A stretch of DNA of 64,000 bases. Origin: Planctomycetota bacterium (GTDB taxonomy: Bacteria > Planctomycetota > OFTM77). Each line of letters opens with the position of its first letter. Positions within the stretch are counted from its first letter, which is position 1. The translations under genes were made by a program, and so were the position numbers. The stretch lies in assembly GCA_029260795.1 (NCBI GenBank), contig JAJDCO010000015.1, forward strand, positions 1 through 64,000, in the 5' to 3' direction. Below, one piece after another: positions 46,961 to 56,346 of this stretch. Below the pieces are notes generated by a model that saw only the letters and a program-made list of their open reading frames with translations, made no database searches and was not told the origin of the DNA.

Positions 46961-48298
46961 ATGAAGAGAACACTGCTGCTGGGGATCACGATCACGCTGT
47001 TCTCCTTGCCGGTCCGGGGTCAGGAGCCCTTCCAGTTCGATCGGCGGACCCCGGTCGTGCAAGTGGTCGAGCGCTTTGGTGACTGCGTGCTCAGCGTCTC
47101 GACGACTCGCCTCCCGGACCGGAATACCCAAGACCCGTTCTCCCGAATCTTCGGAACGCCCCGGCCCACTGGCGAGCTGGGATCGGGCGTCATCATCGAC
47201 CCCGCAGGCTATGTGATCACCAACGCCCACGTGGTCTACGGTTCCGACGAGATCCGCGTCAAGCTGCTCGACGGCAGCGAGTATGTCGCCAGCCTCCTGA
47301 GCTCCGACGTCGCCAACGACCTCGCCTTGCTCAAGATCGACTCGAACGAGCCTTTCTCCTACGTGCCCCTGGGTCGCTCCGAGGACGTGATGATCGGCGA
47401 GACGGTCATCGCCTTGGGTAACCCATACGGCCTGACGAACACCGTCACGACTGGGGTGTTGAGCGCCAAGGACCGATCGGTGCCGACCGAGGCGAGCCGC
47501 GTCCGATTCGCCGATTTCCTGCAGACCGATGCGTCGATCAACCCGGGTAACAGCGGCGGCGCTCTGCTCAACATCAACGGCGAGCTCATCGGAATCAACA
47601 CCGCCATCACAAGGCAAGGACAAGGCATCGGATTCGCCATCCCCGTGGATCGGGTCCGCAAGGTTCTCCCGGACTTGCTCGACCTTCCTGTCGCGCGGGG
47701 CCTCTCGATCGGAGCCGAGTTCGATACCACCGACGAAGGAACGCCTCCGGCCATCGTCGTGACCTCGGTCGACCCCGATGCTCAGGCGGCCCGATTCGGG
47801 CTACGTCGCGGAGACCAGGTCGAGCGCGTCGACGGACGACGCGTCGAGAGCCTTCTCGATCTCAAGAAGCGACTGCTCGAGAAGCGGGCCGGCGACACCC
47901 TCGCTCTCTCGGTCCGGCGCGGATCTCTGATCGAGGATATCGAGCTGCCCGTCGAACCGATCGAGCAGGTGATGCGTCGACGCTTCCTTCGAAAGCTCGG
48001 ATTCTGGGGCGAACAACGACGCGTCCGGACTCGCGGTGCCGGCATGATCGAGGGTTTCCTGGTCAACGAGGTACGCGAGCACAGCCCCGCGACCCAGCTC
48101 GGGCTGCGCGAGGACGATGTGATCTACAAGATCGCGATCCCGGACGCGCGCCGGGGTCAGCTCGAGATCTCGACCTCGAAGCTCGACCTGTTCCAGGCCG
48201 TCTGCGAGCACAGCCGACCCGGCGACGAGCTGACGATCTACATCCTCCGCCGCGGTGAGCGCGATGCGTTGTTCGGGCCTCTGATCGTTCAAGACTGA
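46961..48298 (+). CDS. Periplasmic serine protease, HtrA/DegP family, with two PDZ domains, 445 aa
   Basis: A signal peptide (LLLGITITLFSLPVRGQ, residues 5-21) precedes a trypsin-like protease domain with the full triad: H90 in ITNAHVV, D120 in VANDLALLK and S198 in NPGNSGGAL. PDZ1 lies at about 250-320 (SVDPDAQAARFGLRRGDQVE) and PDZ2 at about 350-440 (VREHSPATQLGLREDDVIY), ending ILRRGERDALFG. HtrA/DegP proteases degrade or refold misfolded envelope proteins. The order signal-protease-PDZ-PDZ and the length match DegP/DegQ. It is divergent from the selenocysteine-thioredoxin candidate, with 248 bases between starts. Confidence 0.93.
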   Translation: MKRTLLLGITITLFSLPVRGQEPFQFDRRTPVVQVVERFGDCVLSVSTTRLPDRNTQDPFSRIFGTPRPTGELGSGVIIDPAGYVITNAHVVYGSDEIRVKLLDGSEYVASLLSSDVANDLALLKIDSNEPFSYVPLGRSEDVMIGETVIALGNPYGLTNTVTTGVLSAKDRSVPTEASRVRFADFLQTDASINPGNSGGALLNINGELIGINTAITRQGQGIGFAIPVDRVRKVLPDLLDLPVARGLSIGAEFDTTDEGTPPAIVVTSVDPDAQAARFGLRRGDQVERVDGRRVESLLDLKKRLLEKRAGDTLALSVRRGSLIEDIELPVEPIEQVMRRRFLRKLGFWGEQRRVRTRGAGMIEGFLVNEVREHSPATQLGLREDDVIYKIAIPDARRGQLEISTSKLDLFQAVCEHSRPGDELTIYILRRGERDALFGPLIVQD

Positions 48299-48312
48299 AG
48301 CTTCAATCTCGC

Positions 48313-50274
48313 TCACAGCCCCAGGACTGGGGCACACCGCAGTAGCATTGAGATCGGTCTCCCCGATCTCGAATGCTGCTCGAAGGGCGGTCGGAGCGCC
48401 TCCAGCTCGGATCGTGCGTCGTCGACGATTCGGCTCCAGCTCCGAGGACCGCCGTTGGCCAAGCCCCGTTGGAGCGTCGCGGCCAGAAAGGCCGCCTCCA
48501 CGCGACGACGAAGCAAGGCTCCTCGTCGGAGCTCCGAGCCGTCGCGGGGGTACGCAAGAAACACGTGAAAGGCCTCCGAGCGCTTCGACCACGCATCGGA
48601 GGCGATCCACTCGCACAATTCGGCCAACGCGCGGCGTGCTCGGCGATCGTCCAGCTCCCAGGCCGCGCGCGCGAGTCCCTCGCCGAGCACGCCGCCCTGC
48701 ACCCAGGTCGTGACCTCGATTCGCTCGGGGCGGACGGCCTGCTGCTCCCGAGGCAGGTCGAAGCAGCCCCGACCGGGCACCTGCCACCCGAGCACGCGCT
48801 CCAGCTCGAGACGGAGTGCCGCTTCGTACCGCGACTCACCGGTGCCCCGCCAGGCAGCAGCGAGCGAGATGAGCGTCCAACCTGCCCCGCGGACGATGTT
48901 CCGATCCGAAGGGCGACTCGTCAACGCCTCGAGCAGGCCTTCTCCCATCGCCACCGCCGACTCGCGACACCACAGATCACCCGTAATCCAGTGATGGGCC
49001 CAGAGGCCATCCAGCCAGACGTGTCCAAGCTCGATCGGCCCTCGATGATCCCAGCCATGCCGAAACGGGAGCCCGGCCGGCACTCCTGCCGGTGGCACGC
49101 GGGCGACGTCGATTCCGTCGAGATGGCTCAGCATCCAGTCTGCCCAACGCACCCACGTCGCCCGCCGAGCACGGATACCGTGGGCTAGCGTGCCATAGGC
49201 CGTGTCGTACTCGAGGTTGCCCCAAGCCCTCTCACCGACCGGCCAGTCTCCCCGATCCGTCCACGCACGCGCCTCACGCAGCTCTCGACGGAGCGCGGAA
49301 AGGCTCACCTCCAACGAAGACGATCGCGAGATTGGCTTCCAGCCTCGCTCTCCGCTGAACACTCTCCCAAAGGCTCCTGGCGGCGGCAGCGCGATGGGCG
49401 GCCAGGCGCTGAGGTCCCCCCGACACGCCGCTTCGCCGGGTCGTCCGATCAGCAGGACCTGATGCTCTCCCTGGCCCGGTTGCCAGGTTCGCGGCTCGGC
49501 CACGAGATCGAGAGAATGGGCTCTTGGCAGCGGCCCGCTCTCGGGGCGATCTGGACGGGGAATCCGGCGCACGCACCAACGGTCCGCGCCCGACCCGAGG
49601 ATCTCCAGACGGACTCGCCCCGTCTCGACCTCATCCTTCGCGGCGAAAAGAAAGGTCCGAATCTGGATGGGCTGCCGGGGTCCGAAAGAGGTGATCCAGG
49701 CGCGGTATCGTAGTCCGCTCTCTTCGAAGGAGCCCTCGACGGCGACGTCGACGCGTTGAAGCGTGTCACGCAGGACCGCGACGCGATGATCGATGTCACG
49801 CAGCTGGTCGAGTCGACCGTCGACGTCCTCGATCACGAGTCGAACCCGCACGGCTTCGTCGATCGCCATGAGGCCCCCAACCTCGCGCGCGACCGAGACT
49901 CGAGGATCGTCACCCCAGGTGAGTCGATCGCCCTGGCCGCTCTGCACGACCGAGCGAGGCCTGCGTCGCCGACTCCGAAGAGGACGCAGGCTCAGCCGAC
50001 CTCGGCCGCGCGCGTCGAGGCGCGCCGCGGTGTGTACCCAAGCCCAACGAACGCTCCCGTCGCGCCACCTCGCGGCCACCTCGGTGCTGGACTCGAGGCG
50101 AGAACCTCCCGGCCCACTGACGACCAAGTCTCCCGAGTCGAGCACCCCTGGCATCAGCGGGACTCCCACCGTCACTGGCCAGACACCGCCCTCCTGCCTC
50201 GCCGGCCCCTGAACCTCGAACGCCTGACCCGAGAGCGCTGCTCCCAGCACGAGCACACAACATGCGATCGCCAT
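48313..50274 (-). CDS. YetA/PcRGLX-like secreted glycan-processing protein, 653 aa
   Basis: A signal peptide (IACCVLVLGAALSGQAF) is followed by a beta domain opening with VWPVTVGVPLMPGVLDSGDL and ARWRDGSVRWAWVHTA. This is the pattern of the RIFT-barrel N-terminus of the exo-rhamnogalacturonan-lyase-like (PcRGLX/YetA) family. From about residue 330 an all-helical barrel follows, with LEYDTAYGTLAHGIRARRAT, HRGPIELGHVWLDGLWAHHW and ITGDLWCRESAVAMGEGLLE. These match the helical-barrel region of the family (H-x-x-x-H-x-W-x-x-G-L). A role in polysaccharide degradation is likely but no catalytic residue can be assigned with certainty. ATG 50274 is chosen so that the signal peptide is at the N-terminus. 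It is convergent with the htrA gene. Confidence 0.65.
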   Translation of the reverse strand: MAIACCVLVLGAALSGQAFEVQGPARQEGGVWPVTVGVPLMPGVLDSGDLVVSGPGGSRLESSTEVAARWRDGSVRWAWVHTAARLDARGRGRLSLRPLRSRRRRPRSVVQSGQGDRLTWGDDPRVSVAREVGGLMAIDEAVRVRLVIEDVDGRLDQLRDIDHRVAVLRDTLQRVDVAVEGSFEESGLRYRAWITSFGPRQPIQIRTFLFAAKDEVETGRVRLEILGSGADRWCVRRIPRPDRPESGPLPRAHSLDLVAEPRTWQPGQGEHQVLLIGRPGEAACRGDLSAWPPIALPPPGAFGRVFSGERGWKPISRSSSLEVSLSALRRELREARAWTDRGDWPVGERAWGNLEYDTAYGTLAHGIRARRATWVRWADWMLSHLDGIDVARVPPAGVPAGLPFRHGWDHRGPIELGHVWLDGLWAHHWITGDLWCRESAVAMGEGLLEALTSRPSDRNIVRGAGWTLISLAAAWRGTGESRYEAALRLELERVLGWQVPGRGCFDLPREQQAVRPERIEVTTWVQGGVLGEGLARAAWELDDRRARRALAELCEWIASDAWSKRSEAFHVFLAYPRDGSELRRGALLRRRVEAAFLAATLQRGLANGGPRSWSRIVDDARSELEALRPPFEQHSRSGRPISMLLRCAPVLGL

Positions 50275-50370
50275 CGTCCCCCCATCGCTCTTCGACCCTC
50301 GGTCGGCGAGCACACCTCGCCCCTCTTCAGGACGCGAAGTCTGAGGCCTGGTTACGCGATCGAGACGGGA

Positions 50371-52590
50371 TCAGCGCGCCTGACGAGTGAGCTGCTCGTG
50401 CAGCGCTTCGATGACCGGTGCCAAGGTCGGGTCGAGCTCGAGCGGGAGCAGCTGAGAAGACGCGATCACCGAGTAAGGATTTCCGGGGTCCGAGAGGAGA
50501 GCCACGTGCAAGTACACCCAGCGCTCGTCGAGGCCGAAGGCGGACGGCAGGAGGGCCAGCAGCGCATTGCGACCCCACGCCGGCGCCGTGCCGATCCTCA
50601 AGAGGTCGAGCCGACCGGCCGGCAGAATCGCGATACAGGTGCCGAGCGCCGAGAAGGTCGTCACCCGGATCCCAGCGTGCTCGATCGACGGCGACCCTGT
50701 CAGCGGCTTGTCGAAATCTGCGCGCACGACCGAGGAGGCTTCGGCGGAGAGTCGCAACTCGAAGCGCTGGACGTCCGGCTCGAGGGCGAGGCCCCGGAGG
50801 GCACCCGCCGATGGCGAATCCTTCAGGGTGACCTCGACAGCGCGAAGCATGACTTCCTCGGAATCGATCGAAGGACGCTCGAACACGATCGGGATCCGAA
50901 CGAGGTCCACTCGTCCCGGCAGTGGAATCCGACGGTCTTCCTGCCACGTCTGAGCTTCGCTGGCCAAGGTCAGCTGAATCTCGAGTGCGGCCGCCCCCCA
51001 CGCAACCGGAGGCTTCAGGCGGACCGCGAGAGCCCCATTCGCTGGTGCACCGTCGCTCAGCTCCCAGCGCTTTGTGTGACCGGCGACCGACATCTTCAGG
51101 TTCGCGCTCGTGCCATCCGAGATCGCCAGGCGAGCAGCTCGTCGATGGCTTCCCTGCCAGCGGAAGATCGAGGTCGTCTCGAATGGCAAGAAAGCCAGCG
51201 ACGGATCGACCTCGGGTCCGCCTTTGATCGGAAACACCTGGCCGACGCTCTCGGTGAACGGGGGGCGAAATGCCGCGGGCAAGCCCCACGAGAAGACGAA
51301 TGCACCGCGATGATGGTTGGGCACGCGTGCCACCAGGACGGGCGATCGGGGTCCGGACGAGGCCGCGATCGTCTCCAACGATCCGCGGAGATCCGCGGCG
51401 ATCGCACCCGCCTCGCGAAACGCCACCAAACGCGTCCCCAGCAGGCCCCCATGGACCACGAGCAATGCGAGCCCGAGCCAGAGTCGAAGCCGGCGCGCCT
51501 CTGCCAGGGAATCGGCGGCCAGAAGGGGCCCGAGCACCCACGCGATCCCGATCGAAGGCAGGTACCAAAGTCGGAGATGGGTGCCGACCGCCTCGCGCTC
51601 CAAGAGTCCCAAGAGCACGCTGGCGCTCGCGAGAGACCAGAGGATGCCGAGCACGAATGCAGGGCGCGCCACCGGATCGCTGCGTCCCGATAGAAACAGC
51701 AGCCGACCGAGCACCAGCCATACGAGTACCGCAGCCACGAAGGCGAGCGTCTCACCACCGGGCAGGTCGCCGGCCTCCGCCGGGGTCAGCGGCACGATCA
51801 TCCAAACGACATCGAGGAGAAGGTGCCCGGCCAACGAAGGCCACTCGCTCAGGGAAGGCAAGCCGCCATAGCCACCACTCCAGGTGCCCAGTGCACCACG
51901 ACGGACGAGCAGATACGCGAGGGTCAAGGCGAAGTACGGCACGAGCGCCTTGGCTCGTCGCAGGCGGCTCTCGTCGCGCCCACTCGCGAGCCCCAGGAGC
52001 TCGAGCGCACCGATCAGCCCCACGACCGTGATGCCGGCCTCCTTGCTTCCGAGGGCGAGGGCAAACGCCGCCGCGGAGACGCCCGACGCGAGGAGTCGGG
52101 AGGTGCGTCGCGCTCGCAGGTGCGCCAGGATCGCCAGCAAGCCCCAGGCAGTCGCCAAGCCGTCGACACGGCCGACCGTCCAGACGACGGCATCCGGGTG
52201 CGTGGAGAACCATCCGAACGCCAAGGCAGAGACGAGCGCCGCCGCACGTCTCTGAAAGAGCGCCCAGCCGATCAGAAACACGAGCCCGGCGCTCATGCCA
52301 TGGAGCAAGACGTTCGACAGATGGAAGCCGAAGGGGGCGATGCCCCAGATGCAGTGGTCGAGTGCGAGGCTCGCGGACGCGATCGGTCGGTAGAACCGAG
52401 GGTTCTCGAGACCGTACTGGGGCCCGGTGAACTCACCGAGGATTCGCTCGAACCTCAGTCCGGGATCCGCGAAGTGGCTGATCGCGATGTAGTCATCGCT
52501 CTGGAAGGCCACGTCCAGCCCAGCGAAGAAGGGAGCCATCGCAAGAAGGACGACGAGGACGAGACAACGAAATGGAGCCAGGCGGATCAT
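50371..52590 (-). CDS. GT39/TMTC-like multi-pass membrane glycosyltransferase, 739 aa
   Basis: About ten hydrophobic helices occupy residues 1-420, followed by a roughly 300-residue soluble domain. The N-terminal loop reads AFQSDDYIAISHF, with the D-D pair typical of GT-C enzymes, and then FYRPIASASLALDHCIWGI and FHLSNVLLHGMSAG. The order 'DD ... YRP ... S ... H-x-x-N-x-x-L-H' is the signature of the GT39/TMTC O-mannosyltransferase-like group. Substrate is unlikely to be known from sequence; a lipid-linked sugar donor is expected. It lies between the YetA-like gene (96 bases downstream) and the TlpA-type gene. Residues 430-739 show beta-strand-rich sequence of unknown fold. Confidence 0.65.
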   Translation of the reverse strand: MIRLAPFRCLVLVVLLAMAPFFAGLDVAFQSDDYIAISHFADPGLRFERILGEFTGPQYGLENPRFYRPIASASLALDHCIWGIAPFGFHLSNVLLHGMSAGLVFLIGWALFQRRAAALVSALAFGWFSTHPDAVVWTVGRVDGLATAWGLLAILAHLRARRTSRLLASGVSAAAFALALGSKEAGITVVGLIGALELLGLASGRDESRLRRAKALVPYFALTLAYLLVRRGALGTWSGGYGGLPSLSEWPSLAGHLLLDVVWMIVPLTPAEAGDLPGGETLAFVAAVLVWLVLGRLLFLSGRSDPVARPAFVLGILWSLASASVLLGLLEREAVGTHLRLWYLPSIGIAWVLGPLLAADSLAEARRLRLWLGLALLVVHGGLLGTRLVAFREAGAIAADLRGSLETIAASSGPRSPVLVARVPNHHRGAFVFSWGLPAAFRPPFTESVGQVFPIKGGPEVDPSLAFLPFETTSIFRWQGSHRRAARLAISDGTSANLKMSVAGHTKRWELSDGAPANGALAVRLKPPVAWGAAALEIQLTLASEAQTWQEDRRIPLPGRVDLVRIPIVFERPSIDSEEVMLRAVEVTLKDSPSAGALRGLALEPDVQRFELRLSAEASSVVRADFDKPLTGSPSIEHAGIRVTTFSALGTCIAILPAGRLDLLRIGTAPAWGRNALLALLPSAFGLDERWVYLHVALLSDPGNPYSVIASSQLLPLELDPTLAPVIEALHEQLTRQAR

Positions 52591-52713
52591 GGGCAGGGAT
52601 TCTACCGCGGCCCCCTGGAGCCGCGAGCGGACATTCGGAGGGAGCGGCGCTCTCCTCGCGGGCCGTCACCCTCACTGCGCTCGCGAACCGACTCTCGGGC
52701 TACCGCTCGCTCA

Positions 52714-54021
52714 TCACCGGTCGACGAGGTGACGGATGCTCTTGGCGAGGCGAGCTTCGGTCTTGGCGTCGAAGCCGACCTCGACATTCGCGATTCGGCC
52801 TTCGCCGTCGACCAGCACGGCAGTCGGCACGACGCTCAATCCGTAGCGGCTGGCGATGTCATCGCCGGAAAGAAGGAGCTCGAAACCGTAGCCGCGCTCC
52901 TCGAAGAACGAGATCGGATCGCCGAAGTCCCAGGTGCTGATGGCCCACGTGGAGTACTTCTCGTCTTCGAAGCGGTCGTTCAGCTTTTGGATTCGGGGCA
53001 GGGCGTCTTTGCAGGAGACACACCAAGTTGCCCAGAAGAAGAGCAACGTGACTTGTCCGCGACGATCGGAGAGCGCAAGCTTCTCACCGGCCGGTGATCG
53101 AAGCCGAAAATCGGGTGCCGTCTCGCCGACGGTCAGTAGGCGAGGCGTTTCGACCAGGATCTCTTCGAGCTCATAGCCGTTGGGTCGCTTGGGACGAAAC
53201 TCTGCCGGGTCGACTTGATCGAGGATCTCGAGCTGAGTGAGGGTCAGGACCGTGCTCGCCTCAGGCTCACCACCGGGCAGGATGCGCTCCACTCTCCGGG
53301 GAAGGGCGTCTCGATCCGAGAAGGCCCAACGAGCGATTCCGGCGTGGTCTTGGTAGACGACGTGAACGATCGTGCAGGGTTCGCCCGCGATCTCTTCTCG
53401 TCCCACGACTTCCATCTCGAGCGCGCGCAGCTCATCCGCGAAGGGCTCGAGCAACCCGAACTCCCGCATCCACAAGTAGAGGCCGACTCCCAGGAGCTCT
53501 CGAGAGAACGGCTCGCGCGTGACCCGCATCCGACAGGCGTCGTGATCGATCGCGAAGCTCATCTCACGGTCCGAGCCACAGTCGAAAGCGATCTCGCGAT
53601 TCTTGCTCGAAAGACGAGCGACGCCACGAAACGCGATCAGGGACTTACCGGATTGGCCGAACTTCGCGATCTGCGCCTTGCCTTCGATGGCCGGAATCTT
53701 CTTGGCGATCGAACCTCGACCTGCGAACTGGGCCTGGTACTTCACACCGCGTACCGCGCGGGTGGCCTCGTCGGCACGCTTCAAGATGGCTCGCGCATCG
53801 AGCGACTCATGGTCGTCCCGATCCGCATCCTGGCGCGCGTCGACGGCTCGGGCCGCATGCGAGCTCGCCGAAGCCCGGCTCTCGCCCAGCGGCGAAGACC
53901 ACACGGGCTCGTCGAGAGGACGAGAGCCCGCGATCAGGAGAGCGGTGACTGCGAGAGCGAACGAGAGGGCGCTTGCCCGACCGAATCGTCGCAGGGTTGG
54001 TCGAAGGCGAGGTGACTTCAT
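52714..54021 (-). CDS. Secreted protein with DUF2092/LolA-like and TlpA-type thioredoxin domains, 435 aa
   Basis: An N-terminal membrane anchor or signal (SALSFALAVTALLIAGSRP) and an Ala/Ser/Asp-rich linker precede a beta-sheet domain at about 75-285, resembling the LolA/DUF2092 fold (KYQAQFAGRGSIAK, RRVERILPGGEPE). From about 290 is a TlpA/AhpC-TSA thioredoxin with ETAPDFRLRSPAGEKLAL, the active site FFWATWCVSCKDALP and a cis-Pro region in YGLSVVPTAVLVDGEGRIA. Similar fusions occur in planctomycete secretomes, where a lipid- or protein-carrying domain is joined to a periplasmic thiol oxidoreductase. The first codon in frame is TTG 54024; ATG 54021 is used. Confidence 0.75.
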   Translation of the reverse strand: MKSPRLRPTLRRFGRASALSFALAVTALLIAGSRPLDEPVWSSPLGESRASASSHAARAVDARQDADRDDHESLDARAILKRADEATRAVRGVKYQAQFAGRGSIAKKIPAIEGKAQIAKFGQSGKSLIAFRGVARLSSKNREIAFDCGSDREMSFAIDHDACRMRVTREPFSRELLGVGLYLWMREFGLLEPFADELRALEMEVVGREEIAGEPCTIVHVVYQDHAGIARWAFSDRDALPRRVERILPGGEPEASTVLTLTQLEILDQVDPAEFRPKRPNGYELEEILVETPRLLTVGETAPDFRLRSPAGEKLALSDRRGQVTLLFFWATWCVSCKDALPRIQKLNDRFEDEKYSTWAISTWDFGDPISFFEERGYGFELLLSGDDIASRYGLSVVPTAVLVDGEGRIANVEVGFDAKTEARLAKSIRHLVDR

Positions 54022-54141
54022 CAAGACCCGATCTCAGGGATTGCCAAGGGACGGTCGTGCGGCAGTTCGCTTCCGGGATAGCAGCTTGGATTCCTCAGAC
54101 ACTAGCGACCAGGCGCTCGGTCTCCAAGCCGGCTCTTCGAC

Positions 54142-55272
54142 TCATCCCACGTAGACACTTTCGGCGGTCCGCTTCGCGACGGCTCGCCACGAGAGCTCCC
54201 GCCTCGCCTTCACACGCGCCTGACGGGCGCAGCGCCTTGCGAAGGCATCCTCGGTCAATAGACGAACCAAAGCCGCCGCGAGTTGGCTCGAATCTCCCGG
54301 CGGCACGATCAATCCGTGGATTCCGTCCTCGATCATCTCCGGGAGACCACCCACGCGGGTAGCGACGACCGGGCGTCCAAAGGCCAGCGCCAAGGCGGCG
54401 ACGCCCGACTGGCTGGCCTCGAGGTAAGGCAGCGCCACGACCTGGGCCCCCAGGAAGAGGCCCGGAAGCTCCGCGTCGTCGATGCGTCGATTGTGGATCT
54501 CGAAGAGCTCGGGGTCGTCGATTCTTGCCCTGTAGGGCGTGAAGTCTTCGCCGCGACCCGCGATCACGAAGCGGACACCGGGAACCCGGGCCGCGACGAC
54601 GGGCGCTGCTTCGATCAGCACATCGAGACCCTTGTATCGCGAGAGCCGACCGAAGAAGAGCACGCGCGGTCCTCCGCTCCCCGCCTCCTCCGCCTGATGA
54701 CGACTCGCCGCGGCAGCCAAGCCGCTGTAGGCACCGTGGGGTACGACGCGGACGCTCCGGGCTCGCGACTCACCGTGCTCCTGACGATAGTCCTCGAGCA
54801 GCTGGCGGCTGTGCACGATCACACGATCCGACCAGTGCCTGTGGGCGCGCTCCAACACACCCAAGGCGCGAACGGTCCAGTTCTCGTCCCCCGGGTGCGG
54901 CTTGACGTCGTGGACCGTGTAGGCGGTTCGGATCCCGAGCCCTCGGACCGCACGGTGCAGGAGCGCGGAACGCCAGTCCCAGGTTTGTTGGAGGTGCAGC
55001 ACGTCCGAACGCCAGGCCCGAAGCCGTCGTCGCAGGCGAGCCACTTCGAGAAGTCCGCGCGGATCACTGGCTCGAAATCGGAGCCACTCGACCTCGATGC
55101 GTGGATCGAGTCGCTCCCGAAGAAACTGATCCATCGTGAGCTCGGCCTCGTCGGCCGCGATCTCTTCGGTGCCGGGCCGAGCAATGAACAGCACCTCGTG
55201 CTCTCGTGCCAAGGCGTTGGCGAGCTCGCAGGTGTAGTAGACGTGCCAGTTGACGAGCAGCGCGATGCGCAT
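54142..55272 (-). CDS. GT4-family glycosyltransferase, 376 aa
   Basis: GT-B fold. The N-terminal Rossmann half starts MRIALLVNWHVYYTCELANA. The C-terminal half carries VLFFGRLSRYKGLDVLIEAA, VPYLEASQSGVAALALAFGR and PVVATRVGGLPEMIEDG, which match the GT4 donor-nucleotide region (E-x7-E). It transfers a sugar from a nucleotide sugar, likely to a surface glycan. I chose ATG 55272 with GGGAG upstream because it begins the Rossmann strand; the longer frame to 55515 adds unrelated sequence. It stands alone, divergent from the ABC exporter. Confidence 0.85.
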   Translation of the reverse strand: MRIALLVNWHVYYTCELANALAREHEVLFIARPGTEEIAADEAELTMDQFLRERLDPRIEVEWLRFRASDPRGLLEVARLRRRLRAWRSDVLHLQQTWDWRSALLHRAVRGLGIRTAYTVHDVKPHPGDENWTVRALGVLERAHRHWSDRVIVHSRQLLEDYRQEHGESRARSVRVVPHGAYSGLAAAASRHQAEEAGSGGPRVLFFGRLSRYKGLDVLIEAAPVVAARVPGVRFVIAGRGEDFTPYRARIDDPELFEIHNRRIDDAELPGLFLGAQVVALPYLEASQSGVAALALAFGRPVVATRVGGLPEMIEDGIHGLIVPPGDSSQLAAALVRLLTEDAFARRCARQARVKARRELSWRAVAKRTAESVYVG

Positions 55273-55497
55273 GTCGAGGAACTCCCGCCCGAGTCGGGCT
55301 CCGGACGAACGGTGAGGGCCGAGAGGGGTCTCGCAGGATTCATCGACTTCGGAGGCGGAGCTGCTTGAGGGAACCTTCGAGATAGCGTAGCGAAGGTGGG
55401 CCGCTCGGGCGGCATCGGTTCTCGAGAATCCGCGAAGGACCCGGGGGCCGACCGGGCACTGATCGATGGTTCTCCCCCTTCCTTCGACGAGGCGACC

Positions 55498-56346
55498 ATG
55501 CTCGAGCTGGCCCAAGTGAAGAAGAGCTTCGGAAAGACGCTGGCCGTCGATGGCCTGGACCTGACGCTGGGGCCGGGCGAGGTGCTGGGGCTCCTCGGTC
55601 CCAATGGAGCCGGAAAGACGACCACCGTCTCGATGATGACGGGGCTGATCTCACCCGATTCGGGCACCGTCACGATCAACGGCGCCGGCTCGCCGGAGCA
55701 GCCGGAGAATCGTCGCCAGATGGGGGTCGCCCCTCAGACGCTCGCGATCTACGACCAGCTCAACGGGCGAGAGAATCTCGAGTTCTTCGGCCGCCTTCAA
55801 GGGCTTCGGAGACGTTCGCTCCGCGAGCGCGTAACGAGCTGCCTCGAGCTCGTCGGGCTCTCCGACCGAGGCCGGGACCGCGTATCGGGCTACTCCGGTG
55901 GCATGAAGCGCCGGTTGAATCTCGCGATCGCTCTGGTACACGACCCCCCTTGCCTGCTCCTTGACGAACCGACGGCCGGCGTGGATCCGCAGTCCCGAAA
56001 CGTGTTGCTCGAGCGAGTCCAAGCCCTCCGCGATCAGGGGCGGAGCGTGCTCTACACGACCCATTACATGGAGGAGGCGCAGCGCGTCTGCGACCGGGTC
56101 GCGATCATCGATCGAGGTCGCCTGCTCGCCGTGGGAACGGTATCCGAGCTGTTGGCCGCACACGCCGGAAAGGACCTGCTCACGGTCGTCCAACCGGATG
56201 GGCGTGAGGAATCGATCGAGACCGACGACCCGCTGCGAGAGCTCGAGCGCCTCCGCGCACGAGGTTCGATCGATCGGTTTCGGCTCGAGCGTCCTTCGCT
56301 CGAGCAAGTCTTCCTCAACCTCACCGGACGACAGCTGAGGGACTGA
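55498..56346 (+). CDS. ABC transporter ATP-binding protein, 282 aa
   Basis: Single-domain ABC ATPase: Walker A GPNGAGKT (34-41), Q-loop in VAPQTLAIYDQL, signature YSGGMKRRLN near residue 138, Walker B LLLDEPTAGVD and the H-switch in YTTHYMEEA. The 'GxMKRRLN' signature and the last 40 residues, ending SLEQVFLNLTGRQLRD, are typical of ABC-2 type drug and lipid exporters (ABCA/NodI-like). The stop overlaps the permease ATG as TGATG, so the two form one complex. Confidence 0.93.
   Translation: MLELAQVKKSFGKTLAVDGLDLTLGPGEVLGLLGPNGAGKTTTVSMMTGLISPDSGTVTINGAGSPEQPENRRQMGVAPQTLAIYDQLNGRENLEFFGRLQGLRRRSLRERVTSCLELVGLSDRGRDRVSGYSGGMKRRLNLAIALVHDPPCLLLDEPTAGVDPQSRNVLLERVQALRDQGRSVLYTTHYMEEAQRVCDRVAIIDRGRLLAVGTVSELLAAHAGKDLLTVVQPDGREESIETDDPLRELERLRARGSIDRFRLERPSLEQVFLNLTGRQLRD

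Noticed and set aside
49756..51693. Plus-strand frame of 645 codons opposite the YetA-like and GT39-like genes
   Set aside because: It is antisense to two genes with clear signal peptides and domain motifs, with an Arg/His/Gln-rich composition typical of shadow frames.
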